Of a stretch of 64,000 nt of DNA, positions 39,515 through 48,443 are shown one piece after another. The stretch is from Corynebacterium testudinoris (GTDB lineage Bacteria > Actinomycetota > Actinomycetes > Mycobacteriales > Mycobacteriaceae). The first letter of the stretch is position 1; every line of letters starts with the position of its first letter. Below the pieces are notes generated by a model. That model saw nothing but the letters and a program-made list of their open reading frames with translations. It was not told the origin of the DNA and did no database searches. A program made the translations under genes and the position numbers. The stretch covers positions 186,001-250,000 of the forward strand of contig NZ_CP011545.1 of the NCBI RefSeq assembly GCF_001021045.1, given 5' to 3'.

Positions 39515-39939
39515 TGCTTCTTCTCCTTCGGGGCGCGGCGTTCGGAGGGGTATTGGTAAAAGCGCGGATCAAGCGTCGTGGCGGTGCCGTGGCCGGGCAC
39601 GCCATGATCGATTGATGTCACGTGGGGGGCCATCCGCTGCTCCATGTCAGCGAGGCTTTCCATGACCCCGGTCGGATCGGAGCCGAAGGCGGCCTGGACC
39701 AGCAGGATGCGGGGGGCGCCCGGTTCGGCGGGTTCGCGCAGACCGAGCGAGAGGGTCGACGGCGTGGCCGTGATCGACGTGGAGAACCAGAAGATCTGCC
39801 AGTCCGTGGTCACGCGCAGGGGGTAGCGGACAATGACGGGATCATAGCCCGCTGCCGGCCGCAGACCTGCCCAGGCGACCTGGTAGCCGGCGACAAAGAT
39901 CTCCTTGATCAACCAAAGAATGTACATGGGAACGTGCAT
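39511..39939 (-). CDS. mrpE: Na+/H+ antiporter subunit MrpE
   Basis: A 142-residue protein; the first hydrophobic part is short (MYILWLIKEIFVAGYQVAW), followed by the conserved RYPLRVTTDWQIFWFSTSITATPSTLSLGLR and a cytoplasmic C-terminus containing VTSIDHGVPGH. It lacks some of the N-terminal helices seen in longer MrpE proteins. Confidence 0.82.
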   Translation of the reverse strand: MHVPMYILWLIKEIFVAGYQVAWAGLRPAAGYDPVIVRYPLRVTTDWQIFWFSTSITATPSTLSLGLREPAEPGAPRILLVQAAFGSDPTGVMESLADMEQRMAPHVTSIDHGVPGHGTATTLDPRFYQYPSERRAPKEKKQ

Positions 39940-41471
39940 CAGCGGCCTCCCTGCAGGTTCGTCATATCGGGCACTCCGACGGGGTTATCGCCGAGGACTG
40001 CCTCGGCGTAGCTGCCGACGTCGAGGAGGCCTGCGGTGGAGACCAGGACGGCGTCGATAAGCGGTCCAGCGAAGATGAACATTGCCAGCGAGCACACCAT
40101 GAGCAGTGCCGACGGCGCGAGCAGCGACAGCGGAACGCGCAGGTTCTCGGGGTACTTCTTCATGGGCTTGCCCCAGAACACCAGCCGCCACACGCGCAGC
40201 ATGCTCAGCAGGGCGCCGATGGATGCGGCGACGATGACTGTGATGACGAGCCAGGCCACCCAATCCCCGGTGCGGGCGATCTCGAAGACGATGAGGATCT
40301 TGCCCCACATGCCGGAGAACGGCGGGAAGCCAACAATGGAGAAGGCTCCGGCGGCAAACACCGCTGCCACGAGCGGATCGCGGCGCGCCACACCGGACAG
40401 CTTGGACAGCGTGCCGGTGGCGTAAGTTTCCTCGATGGCTCCCGAGTTGAGGATGAGCGCGCCCACCGTGATCATGTGGTGCAGCGTGTACAGCAGCCCG
40501 GCGGCGAGCGCGCGCTGCGGATCATCCGACGTGAAGGCCAGCATGACCAGGATGAACGGCATGCCGTTGATCATCTGGTACGCCAGGACCCGGCGGATAG
40601 TGTGCTCCCCGAGGCCGGCGAAGCCACCGATGAGCATGGAGATGATCATGATGGTGATGATGAGCCAATTCCAGCGTTCATCCAGGTCAAAGATGTTGAC
40701 GTAGATGCGGAAGAGCATGTACACCGCGACTTTGGTGTGCAGCCCGGAGAACAAGCCCATGACCGCGCCGGACGTACCGGGGTAGGTCCGGGGTAGCCAC
40801 GTGTGCAGGGGGAACACGCCTGCCTTGGCGGCGATGGCGATGACAACCAGGCCCATCGCGACGGTCGCCGGCCCATGACCGGCCGCAGCTCCTTGCAGGG
40901 CGGCGATGTTCACCGAGCCGGTGACGCCGTAGACGAAGCCCACGCCCACGAGCAGCAACGTTGATGCTGCCAGGTTGACCAGCACGAACGTGCGGCCGCC
41001 CGCCAGGCGCGACCACGTGCCGGACATGGCGATGAGGCCGTAGGACGGCAGGAGCATGACCTCGATGAAGACGAAGAAGTTAAAGAGGTCACCGGTGAGC
41101 AGCGCGCCATTGACACCCGTGATGAGGATGAGCGTCAGCGAGGCGTAGTAGCGGGACACCGTCTCCCCGCTGACCACCGCGAACCAGTTGGCGGTGGCGG
41201 CGACGATCATCGTGGTGACGATCATGATGGCGGAGAACGTATCGGCGACGAAGGGGATGGCGACGCCACCCACGTACAGGCCGACATTGTGCGCGATGGT
41301 GCCAAACGTCGCGGTGTAATAAAACAGCCAGCCACCAGCGATGATTCCGAGGATCGGGATGATGAGGGCGATCGCGTCGCGGACGGGCTTCCACGGGAGG
41401 ATGACGGCGAAGGCCGCCATGAATAGGGGGACAGCGGCGAAGAGGGGGAGAACCCAATCAACGGTAGGCAT
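39939..41471 (-). CDS. mrpD: Na+/H+ antiporter subunit MrpD
   Basis: A 510-residue NuoN-like subunit with about 14 helices. Key charged residues are the Glu in NFFVFIEVMLLPSYGL and the Lys in IAAKAGVFPLHTWLPRTYP, which form the proton pathway in this family. Adjacent genes overlap at both ends. Confidence 0.92.
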   Translation of the reverse strand: MPTVDWVLPLFAAVPLFMAAFAVILPWKPVRDAIALIIPILGIIAGGWLFYYTATFGTIAHNVGLYVGGVAIPFVADTFSAIMIVTTMIVAATANWFAVVSGETVSRYYASLTLILITGVNGALLTGDLFNFFVFIEVMLLPSYGLIAMSGTWSRLAGGRTFVLVNLAASTLLLVGVGFVYGVTGSVNIAALQGAAAGHGPATVAMGLVVIAIAAKAGVFPLHTWLPRTYPGTSGAVMGLFSGLHTKVAVYMLFRIYVNIFDLDERWNWLIITIMIISMLIGGFAGLGEHTIRRVLAYQMINGMPFILVMLAFTSDDPQRALAAGLLYTLHHMITVGALILNSGAIEETYATGTLSKLSGVARRDPLVAAVFAAGAFSIVGFPPFSGMWGKILIVFEIARTGDWVAWLVITVIVAASIGALLSMLRVWRLVFWGKPMKKYPENLRVPLSLLAPSALLMVCSLAMFIFAGPLIDAVLVSTAGLLDVGSYAEAVLGDNPVGVPDMTNLQGGR

Positions 41472-41848
41472 TAACCACGGACCCCCTTCTCGGCGGCGCG
41501 ACCCAGGGTAGCCATGGGGTCGGTGATGGTGTCATCGACGGGCTCGGGAACATCGGTGTCATCGTCGCGGCCTAAGGCAGCGAGCATGAGCAGGATGGTC
41601 GTCGTGGCCATGGCGATGACGATGGCGGTGAGGACGAAGGCTTGGGGGAGGGGATCGGCGGCGTCGGCAAGCGGCGTGCGATCCGGGAAGGGCTCGCCGC
41701 GCCAGGCACCGACACCTCCCGCGAGCAGCATGAGGTTGGCGGCGTGACCGAACAAGGTCATGCCGAAGACGATGCGCACCATGCCGCGTTGCTGAATGAG
41801 GTACACGGCGCCGGTGACCAAGATAGCGATGGTGAGGGCGAGGATCAT
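41471..41848 (-). CDS. mrpC: Na+/H+ antiporter subunit MrpC
   Basis: A 125-residue NuoK-like protein with three helices (GMTLFGHAANLMLLAGG in the second) and a charged cytoplasmic tail. It overlaps mrpA by four bases (ATGA). Confidence 0.88.
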   Translation of the reverse strand: MILALTIAILVTGAVYLIQQRGMVRIVFGMTLFGHAANLMLLAGGVGAWRGEPFPDRTPLADAADPLPQAFVLTAIVIAMATTTILLMLAALGRDDDTDVPEPVDDTITDPMATLGRAAEKGVRG

Positions 41849-44784
41849 CGGTCGTTCTCCTTTCCATCGTTGGGGATATCCACGAGCACGGAGCGTGGTG
41901 CCTGCGCCGGGTTGATCGGCTGGGGGAAGGCCTCGGCCGTATCCTCACCGTCGTTGATCTCGGCGGTCTTGGGCAGGGGGCCGTCCTCGTTGCGGGCCCA
42001 CTCGAGGTCCTCGGTTTCCGTGCCGGGCCGGAGGTAACCACCGAGCGCGTTGATCGCCATGGTGAGCATGCCCAGCACCGCGAGGTAAATGCCCAGGTCG
42101 AAGATGAGGGACGTTGACTGGTGAATGCCGAAGACGTAGCCGTGGATGGCGTAGAGGAACGAGCCCTTGAACAGGCCGATGAAGCCGGCGATGAGGGCGA
42201 TGATGATGCCCAGGCCGGTGAGCCACATCGGGGTGGACTCGCGGAAGACAATGGAGTCGCGGCCCTTCGACAGGTACGCCAGGCCGATCGCGGCGCCCAT
42301 GATCAACGCGGCGACGAAGCCACCGCCCGGGTCCTGGTGGCCACGCATGAATACCAGGAGCGAGAGCACCGCGAGGATCGGAATGACCAGCACGATGACC
42401 TTGCGCATGGGAATCGAGTTGAGCTGCGATTGTCCGAACGGGGCCGGTCGGGTGCCGCCCTTGAACGGGTGGCGCGGCATCGATTGGACTACCGCGGCGA
42501 TCACCACGGCCGCCATGCCCAGCACGGAAAGCTCGCCGAGGGTATCCAGTGCACGGAATTCCACGAGGATTGTGGCCACGACGTTTTGTCCGCCGGTGAT
42601 CTTCGGGGCCTCTTCGAGGTACCACATGGCCAGCTCGGAACGATCGCGTCGGCCCATGAGCGTGTACACCCCGAGGAAGGCGGTGAGCCCGGCGAGCAGT
42701 GCGATGACAATGGACCCGATCTGCCTGGTGCCAGAGCGCACCGGCGGGAATTTCTCCGGCTGGTAGCGCAGCACCATCATGATGACGATGACCGTCAGCG
42801 CCTCGACCGTCAGCTGCGTCAGCGCGACGTCGGGCGCCCCGAGGAACATCATCTGCAGGCTCATGCCCACGCCCGCGGTGCCGAGTAGTACGGCCGCGGA
42901 AATGCGATTGCGTGTGATCATCAGGCCCAGCACGGACAGGGCGATGATCGCCAGCGGAATGAGGTCCCACGGGTTGTCCAGGCCTTCGGCGCGTGGCAGC
43001 AATGCGACACCGTCGAGGCCACCACCAGTGCTTATCGACGCCCATGTGGTCGCCCCTCCCAGCACAATCACGCTGAGCACCAACGGCAGGAGGTGGCGGG
43101 AAGGGTTGTGCGTATTCGCCATCGCCCCGAGCGCCCGCCCGGCCGCTGTCGCGGCCTTGACGATGTCGCGGAGGTACTCGTTGCCCGAGCGCGGGAACAG
43201 GGCGCGGCCTTCAAATACCGGCCAGATGCGCTTGCGGGCGATGATCCCCACGGTGCCAACGATGAGCACGCCCACCGAGATGAGCAGCGGGGTGTTGATT
43301 CCGTGCCACAGGGCGAGGTGGGAATGGACGTCGGCGCCGGTGGCGCCGACGATGGCGTCAACGGGGGCGTCGAAAAGCGGCAGGACGAAGACCAACGGCA
43401 ACGACATGAGGCCCGGCAAGGCCGCGGGGAGCCACAGGGCGACTGGGGCCTCGTGGACGTGTGACATGTCGCGGGGCCCGTCGACGAACGCGCCGAAGAC
43501 GATCTTCGCCGAATACGTGAAGGTGAGGACGGCGCCGAGCGCCGCCGCAGCGAGGAGCAGCCCCGAGGCCGGAGCATCCTGGAACGCGGTGAGCATGCCT
43601 TCCTTGGACACGAACCCCAACAGCGGCGGGACCGCCGCCATCGACGCCGCGCCAATGACCACCGAACCGAACGTGAACGGCATCTTGTCCCACAGCTTGC
43701 CCAGGCGGCGAATGTCGCGCGAACCAGCCTCGTGATCGATGACGCCGATGAGCATGAACAAACTCGACTTGAACAACGCGTGAGCGAGGGTGTGCACGAC
43801 AGCGGCGGCGATGGCGAAGGGCGTGCCGACGCCGATCGTGGCCACAATCCAGCCGAGGTGCGACACCGTCGAATAGGCCGTGAGCTGCTTCAAATCGGTC
43901 TTTTGCACCGCGAATGCCGCCGACACGACCGCCGTCGTCATACCGACAACGATGAGCAACCAATTCCACACCGCGACATCGTGGAAGATCGTGGAAAAGC
44001 GCAGCAGAAGGTAAATACCGGCCTTGACCACGGCCGCCGCATGCAGAAACGCGGACACCGGCGTGGCCGCCGCCATCGCCTCCGGCAGCCAGAAGTGGAA
44101 GGGCAGCTGCGCCGACTTGGTGAAGGCAGACACCGCGACCAACACGGCCACACCCGCGGTGACACCGGGGTTATCCGCCCAAAAATCGCTGCTGAGGATG
44201 CCGTGCAGATGCGTCGTCCCCGTCTGGGTCGCCGCGATAGCCATGGCCACCAGCAACGTCAGGCCGCCGACGAAAGTGAGGATCAACGTGCGGACCGAGC
44301 CCGCCTCGCCGCCCGATCCCGAACGGGCAATGAGCATGAACGACGCCAACGACACGAGCTCCCAGGCCAGGAACAACAAAATGACGTCGTCGGCCAGCAC
44401 CAGGATGAGAATCGACAGCGTAAACGCCGTCATGAGCGTGTAAAAACTCGTGTTTCCCTGCTTCTTCGGCAGATAGGCGGCTGAATAAATAAAGACAACC
44501 GCGCCGATGACCAACGCCAACAAGGCAAAAAACACACCGAGAGCGTCGCCGCGCAAGGACAGGGTGACATCCATCCCCGGCGCCACGACGTCGGGCACCC
44601 AGGAATGGGAGAAATACAGCACCTCCCCATCAATGATGCGCGGCAATTCGCGGCCCAGGGCCACGGCACCGGCAATGAACAGGGCGGCAAGCGGCCACCC
44701 CGCCTTTCTGTCTAAAAAGCGCACCGCGACTGGGGCCAACAGGACCGCCAGGGCCGCGAGCGCTATGACAAGGATCAATGTCAC
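41845..44784 (-). CDS. mrpA: Na+/H+ antiporter subunit MrpA fused to MrpB
   Basis: A 979-residue protein. The NuoL-like part has the Glu in LFLAWELVSLASF and the Lys in FTKSAQLPFHFWLPEAM; the C-terminal third contains the MrpB domain (GHQDPGGGFVAALIMGAAIGLAYL), so MrpB is not a separate gene and the operon is A/B, C, D, E, F, G. The complex exports Na+ against H+ for pH and salt balance. It starts with GTG. No clear ribosome site is seen. Confidence 0.93.
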   Translation of the reverse strand: MTLILVIALAALAVLLAPVAVRFLDRKAGWPLAALFIAGAVALGRELPRIIDGEVLYFSHSWVPDVVAPGMDVTLSLRGDALGVFFALLALVIGAVVFIYSAAYLPKKQGNTSFYTLMTAFTLSILILVLADDVILLFLAWELVSLASFMLIARSGSGGEAGSVRTLILTFVGGLTLLVAMAIAATQTGTTHLHGILSSDFWADNPGVTAGVAVLVAVSAFTKSAQLPFHFWLPEAMAAATPVSAFLHAAAVVKAGIYLLLRFSTIFHDVAVWNWLLIVVGMTTAVVSAAFAVQKTDLKQLTAYSTVSHLGWIVATIGVGTPFAIAAAVVHTLAHALFKSSLFMLIGVIDHEAGSRDIRRLGKLWDKMPFTFGSVVIGAASMAAVPPLLGFVSKEGMLTAFQDAPASGLLLAAAALGAVLTFTYSAKIVFGAFVDGPRDMSHVHEAPVALWLPAALPGLMSLPLVFVLPLFDAPVDAIVGATGADVHSHLALWHGINTPLLISVGVLIVGTVGIIARKRIWPVFEGRALFPRSGNEYLRDIVKAATAAGRALGAMANTHNPSRHLLPLVLSVIVLGGATTWASISTGGGLDGVALLPRAEGLDNPWDLIPLAIIALSVLGLMITRNRISAAVLLGTAGVGMSLQMMFLGAPDVALTQLTVEALTVIVIMMVLRYQPEKFPPVRSGTRQIGSIVIALLAGLTAFLGVYTLMGRRDRSELAMWYLEEAPKITGGQNVVATILVEFRALDTLGELSVLGMAAVVIAAVVQSMPRHPFKGGTRPAPFGQSQLNSIPMRKVIVLVIPILAVLSLLVFMRGHQDPGGGFVAALIMGAAIGLAYLSKGRDSIVFRESTPMWLTGLGIIIALIAGFIGLFKGSFLYAIHGYVFGIHQSTSLIFDLGIYLAVLGMLTMAINALGGYLRPGTETEDLEWARNEDGPLPKTAEINDGEDTAEAFPQPINPAQAPRSVLVDIPNDGKENDR

Positions 44785-44913
44785 GGGGGAATCACGCTCA
44801 ATTTTAATCGGTGGGATTGTCCGAATTCACAGATTGACCAACATGACTTTACCAGGGGGTTATGACGGTGCGCCTGTACGGTTCCTCCGGCAAGGACCAC
44901 TACTTTTGTAGAC

Positions 44914-46365
44914 ATGCGCCTGTCCGTCTCCCGCGTCCGCCCCTGGCTCGTTGCCCTGTTGGTGGCGCTTCCCCTCATCATTGGCACCGCGATTGCCGCA
45001 CTGTCCGGGCTTGATCCCGCCAAGACCTGGAGCAGCGATGCCGAGCCCGCCGGGGCTCCCGTGGCAAGTTCGCCCACCGGCATCGATCCCTCCCAGCTTG
45101 TCGACGCCCGCCGAGCCGCCGGCGAAGCAGGCAGCCAGGCAGGTTTCCTCGTGGCAGGCACCGGCGAACTCGTCGAAGGCACGGGCAAGATGCGCGAAGG
45201 TACCGCCGGAGTGGAAGACCAATTCGGCGCGGCCGTCACCGGTTCCCAACAGCTCTCCCAAGGCATGGTGGAGCTCCAGGCCGGCTTGGGTCAGCTCGGC
45301 CCCGGCGCCATCCAGGTCGCCGATGGGGTGGGCATCGCCGTGGACCAGGTCGTCGGTTTCGGTGCTTTCCGCGGGCAACTGCTCACCGGTATCGATCAGA
45401 TGCTGTCCAAGATGGAAGGCAGCCGCGACCCCGAGGTCATCGCCGCCCGCGATCAACTGATCTCCCTGCGCTCCCAGGCCGAGGTCTTCGAGCTGGATGA
45501 AACCACCTCGAACCAGCTCAGCCAGCTCAAGAGCGGCTCCCGGGAGATTGCCAACCAGCTCGGCGTGCCCGGCTACGCCTTCCACGATGGCATCTACTCC
45601 GCCACGAAGGGCTCCCAGGAGCTTGCGGCCGGCCTCTCCCAGGCGCAAGGCGGCATGGACGACGCCCTCGAGGGCGTTAATGCGCTGAGCGAAGGTGCCG
45701 TGAAGATCGATAACATGGCTGGCCAGACCCAGGACCGGATTGGTGCGATCCAGCGTTCCCTGCCCGCGGTGCAAGCTGCGCCGGCCACGGGCGACGCCTC
45801 CGCCGAGGGTTCCACCCGCGCACTGACCCCGACCTACGCCATGCTCATCGCCTCGCTCGTGCTGCTTGGCGGGGCCGCCGCTGGCGCCGTCGCGGGCTTC
45901 ACGCGCCACCGCTGGATCCTCCTCGGCGCCGCCACCGCCGTCTTCACCACCCTCGGCGTCATCCTGTTGGCGATCCTGTCGACCGGCCTCACCGTCGCCG
46001 CCGGAGCTCTCGCTGCCGTCATCCTCGCCCTCGGCGTGCTCACCTCCGCCGGGCTCACCCACCTCATGATCCGCCTGCTCGGCCCGCTCACCGGCTCCAT
46101 CACCGCAGCCGTGCTCGGCCTCGCGCAGATCGGCCTCGTTGGCTGGGTATGGAAGACGGCCTCCAGCGCCGAGGTAGCCACCGTGTGGCAGATCCTGGCC
46201 AACCTCACCCCCGTCAACTGGGCTACCTCCGGCCTCACCTCGCTAGGCAACGACGGATCCCAGCAAGCACTCTGGCTCTCGCTGGGAGTGCTCGCCGGTA
46301 CCGCGGTGCTAGGAGCGCTGGGGATGCGACCCGGGGTTGTTCGAGTCGAAGACGAGGAGAACTAG
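44914..46365 (+). CDS. YhgE/Pip-like membrane protein with heptad-repeat domain
   Basis: A 483-residue protein: one N-terminal helix (PWLVALLVALPLIIGTAIAAL), an extracytoplasmic helical region of about 250 residues with repeated Gly-containing heptads (GTGKMREGTAGVEDQF, GSQELAAGLSQAQGGM), then five to six C-terminal helices. This is the layout of YhgE/Pip proteins; the class includes phage-infection and ESX-related membrane proteins, but the function is unknown. TACTTT at 44901-44906 precedes the ATG by seven bases, so probably leaderless. Its last four bases overlap the convergent FAD gene. Confidence 0.7.
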   Translation: MRLSVSRVRPWLVALLVALPLIIGTAIAALSGLDPAKTWSSDAEPAGAPVASSPTGIDPSQLVDARRAAGEAGSQAGFLVAGTGELVEGTGKMREGTAGVEDQFGAAVTGSQQLSQGMVELQAGLGQLGPGAIQVADGVGIAVDQVVGFGAFRGQLLTGIDQMLSKMEGSRDPEVIAARDQLISLRSQAEVFELDETTSNQLSQLKSGSREIANQLGVPGYAFHDGIYSATKGSQELAAGLSQAQGGMDDALEGVNALSEGAVKIDNMAGQTQDRIGAIQRSLPAVQAAPATGDASAEGSTRALTPTYAMLIASLVLLGGAAAGAVAGFTRHRWILLGAATAVFTTLGVILLAILSTGLTVAAGALAAVILALGVLTSAGLTHLMIRLLGPLTGSITAAVLGLAQIGLVGWVWKTASSAEVATVWQILANLTPVNWATSGLTSLGNDGSQQALWLSLGVLAGTAVLGALGMRPGVVRVEDEEN

Positions 46366-48275
46366 ACCAGCGACAACAGCGAGCGGGCTACTCTATCCGT
46401 CTCCTGCAGCATGAGCGGATTGGTGCCGGGCATCGGGCTGATGGTCGTATCCGGGAGCTGTGACCCCGTGGGAATGCCGACGAGGTGAACCCGCGGATCC
46501 AGCTCCCCCGTTGTGTTCACTAGTCGACCATTGCTCGCAGACACCTCGGGAGATGCACCCCCGGCGAAGCTACGGGCGCGGCCCGCATCCCTCAATCCGA
46601 GGAACAGTGGGTCCTCCGCAGCACGGAGATCCGGGCTGTGCATCCAGGCATCGATGAGGGTGGACGACGTCACCTCCTCATCGAGGAGGGGGGCGGTGAG
46701 GCGGAACGACTCGCCGATGGCGAGGCGCGGTGAGGGGCCCGCAAAGGTGACCAACCCGGCGTCGATAAGCGTGAGTAACTCGCGGGTGCGAAACGCCGGA
46801 GGACCCGAGCCAACCATCTGACCGAACGCCGCCAGGCGGGCAGCCCCGCGGCCCACATAGCGGCCCTCGGCGCCGAGGATGGAGGCGGGCTTCCGGGCGG
46901 CGCCGATCTCCCAGAGTGCGGACTTGATCGCGGAATCGCGGGCCAGCTCGGCTTCGCGCAGGTCGCTGGCCATTTTGTTGGCGATGAGCGCGGTGAGGTC
47001 CGCGCGGGAACTGACCTCGACCCCCGCCAGCGGATCCTCCCAGTCGCCCAGGCGGAACTGCGCGTGGGGATCACGAAGGAAGGAATCCACCGGCTGATCA
47101 GCGTCGATGGCAGCGAGCAGACCCGCCCAGTCAGTGACCGAGCCGGGGTCCGTGCGGTCGAGCGTGCGGTAGTAGGCCTCGTGGGCATCGCGGGAGATGG
47201 CGGGCCACACCTGCTGATCAAAGTCGATGGATTCGGTGGAATCACTCAGCTGGGCGATGACGTGCTTGAGGCGGCGCAGAGTCGGCGCTGGCGGGAGGCT
47301 GTGATACTCGGACTTAGGGAAGAAGGGATAGCCGCGACTCGAGGTGGCCACCAGGTGAGGCTCCTGGCCAGATGGTTCGTAGCGCAGCCCCGACCGCGCG
47401 TCAGGATCGATGAGGAAACGCCCGCCACGATCGATGGTCAGCATCGCCATGACGTCAAAGAAACCCATGCCCAGACCGCGGACGATGGCCTCCTCACCTG
47501 GCCGGACGTGGGAGAGATCCTGGTCCACCGGGTTCGCCGGTGCGACCCAGTGCAATCCAGCAGGCAGCTGGGCCAAGAGCTGCTCTTCCGCGTTCGGGCC
47601 AGGCGGGGTCCAGCCCGTGGCGAGCACCGTGGCGTGGGCGTCGATCTGCTGACCGTTGTCCAGCTCCAAGAGGTCCGATCCGTGTCCGGTGTCGTGGACA
47701 GTGCGGAGGGCCGCTTCATAGATGCGTACCTCGACGTGGTCCGGCAGGCGCGAGAGTGCGAGCTCGAACGCCCAGCGCAGATAAGCCCCGTAGAGGGCAC
47801 GCGAGGGATTGGACTCGGGCCGGGTCGTGGCAATCTCTTCCGCGAAATCTGCGGCCACGGATTCTGGTGCCGGGAAGGAATCGTAGAGCTTCGCTCGGGC
47901 ATCGGGAATGGGGGCGTCGGGCAGGGAGGCGGGGCTGCCATCCACGACGGTCACCCCGCCGCCGTCGCGATCACCGCGAATGAGGCGAATCCACTCGTAC
48001 AAGGTTGGCCCTTCCACCACGGGCAGGCCGACGGTGGCGCCGGGCTCGGTGAATAGGGTCACCGCATCGGCCAGGGTATTCATGCACAGCGTGCGGGTTT
48101 GGTCGGTGCGCCAGATCGCGCCGGCCCCGGCCTGGGTCGGTTCGATGAGGGCCAGGTTGAGGGGAGTGGTGGGGGAGGCGGCGGCAATGCGCTCGAGGAG
48201 GGACACTCCGCGCGGGCCGAGACCGACGATAGCGATGGTCGCGGGGTGGGGGGTGGCGGCTGTGGGTCCAGGCAT
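46362..48275 (-). CDS. FAD/NAD(P)-binding oxidoreductase-like protein
   Basis: A 637-residue protein. An FAD-binding Rossmann motif (IAIVGLGPRGVSLLERIA) starts at residue 14; the second nucleotide motif is around VLATGWTPPGPNAEE. The family is the broad FAD-NAD(P)-binding group (PF13454 type) whose members are mostly uncharacterised. CGAGG lies before the start. It is divergent from the ABC operon, and the two starts are 168 bases apart with a palindrome between, so joint regulation is likely. Possible role: chemical change of the substrate carried by the ABC importer. Confidence 0.72.
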   Translation of the reverse strand: MPGPTAATPHPATIAIVGLGPRGVSLLERIAAASPTTPLNLALIEPTQAGAGAIWRTDQTRTLCMNTLADAVTLFTEPGATVGLPVVEGPTLYEWIRLIRGDRDGGGVTVVDGSPASLPDAPIPDARAKLYDSFPAPESVAADFAEEIATTRPESNPSRALYGAYLRWAFELALSRLPDHVEVRIYEAALRTVHDTGHGSDLLELDNGQQIDAHATVLATGWTPPGPNAEEQLLAQLPAGLHWVAPANPVDQDLSHVRPGEEAIVRGLGMGFFDVMAMLTIDRGGRFLIDPDARSGLRYEPSGQEPHLVATSSRGYPFFPKSEYHSLPPAPTLRRLKHVIAQLSDSTESIDFDQQVWPAISRDAHEAYYRTLDRTDPGSVTDWAGLLAAIDADQPVDSFLRDPHAQFRLGDWEDPLAGVEVSSRADLTALIANKMASDLREAELARDSAIKSALWEIGAARKPASILGAEGRYVGRGAARLAAFGQMVGSGPPAFRTRELLTLIDAGLVTFAGPSPRLAIGESFRLTAPLLDEEVTSSTLIDAWMHSPDLRAAEDPLFLGLRDAGRARSFAGGASPEVSASNGRLVNTTGELDPRVHLVGIPTGSQLPDTTISPMPGTNPLMLQETDRVARSLLSLV

Positions 48276-48334
48276 GTTTATTTTCCTCGTTCAACTGGGT
48301 AAAGGCTGTTACGTACCACTCGGTCTACCTATTC

Positions 48335-48350
48335 TATACCTCTTGGTATA
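48335..48350. promoter_or_regulatory. Palindrome in the divergent promoter region
   Basis: TATACC-TCTT-GGTATA is a perfect 6-4-6 inverted repeat between the FAD protein and ABC operon starts. It does not match the DtxR consensus. A MarR- or TetR-type site is possible. Confidence 0.45.
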
Positions 48351-48443
48351 AGTTGGTTCCACGTCACCCTGAGAAGCTGCAGACACACGAGCGAACCCGG
48401 GCTGGCAAGTCCCAAGACCACCACAACACTCGAGGAGCAATCA

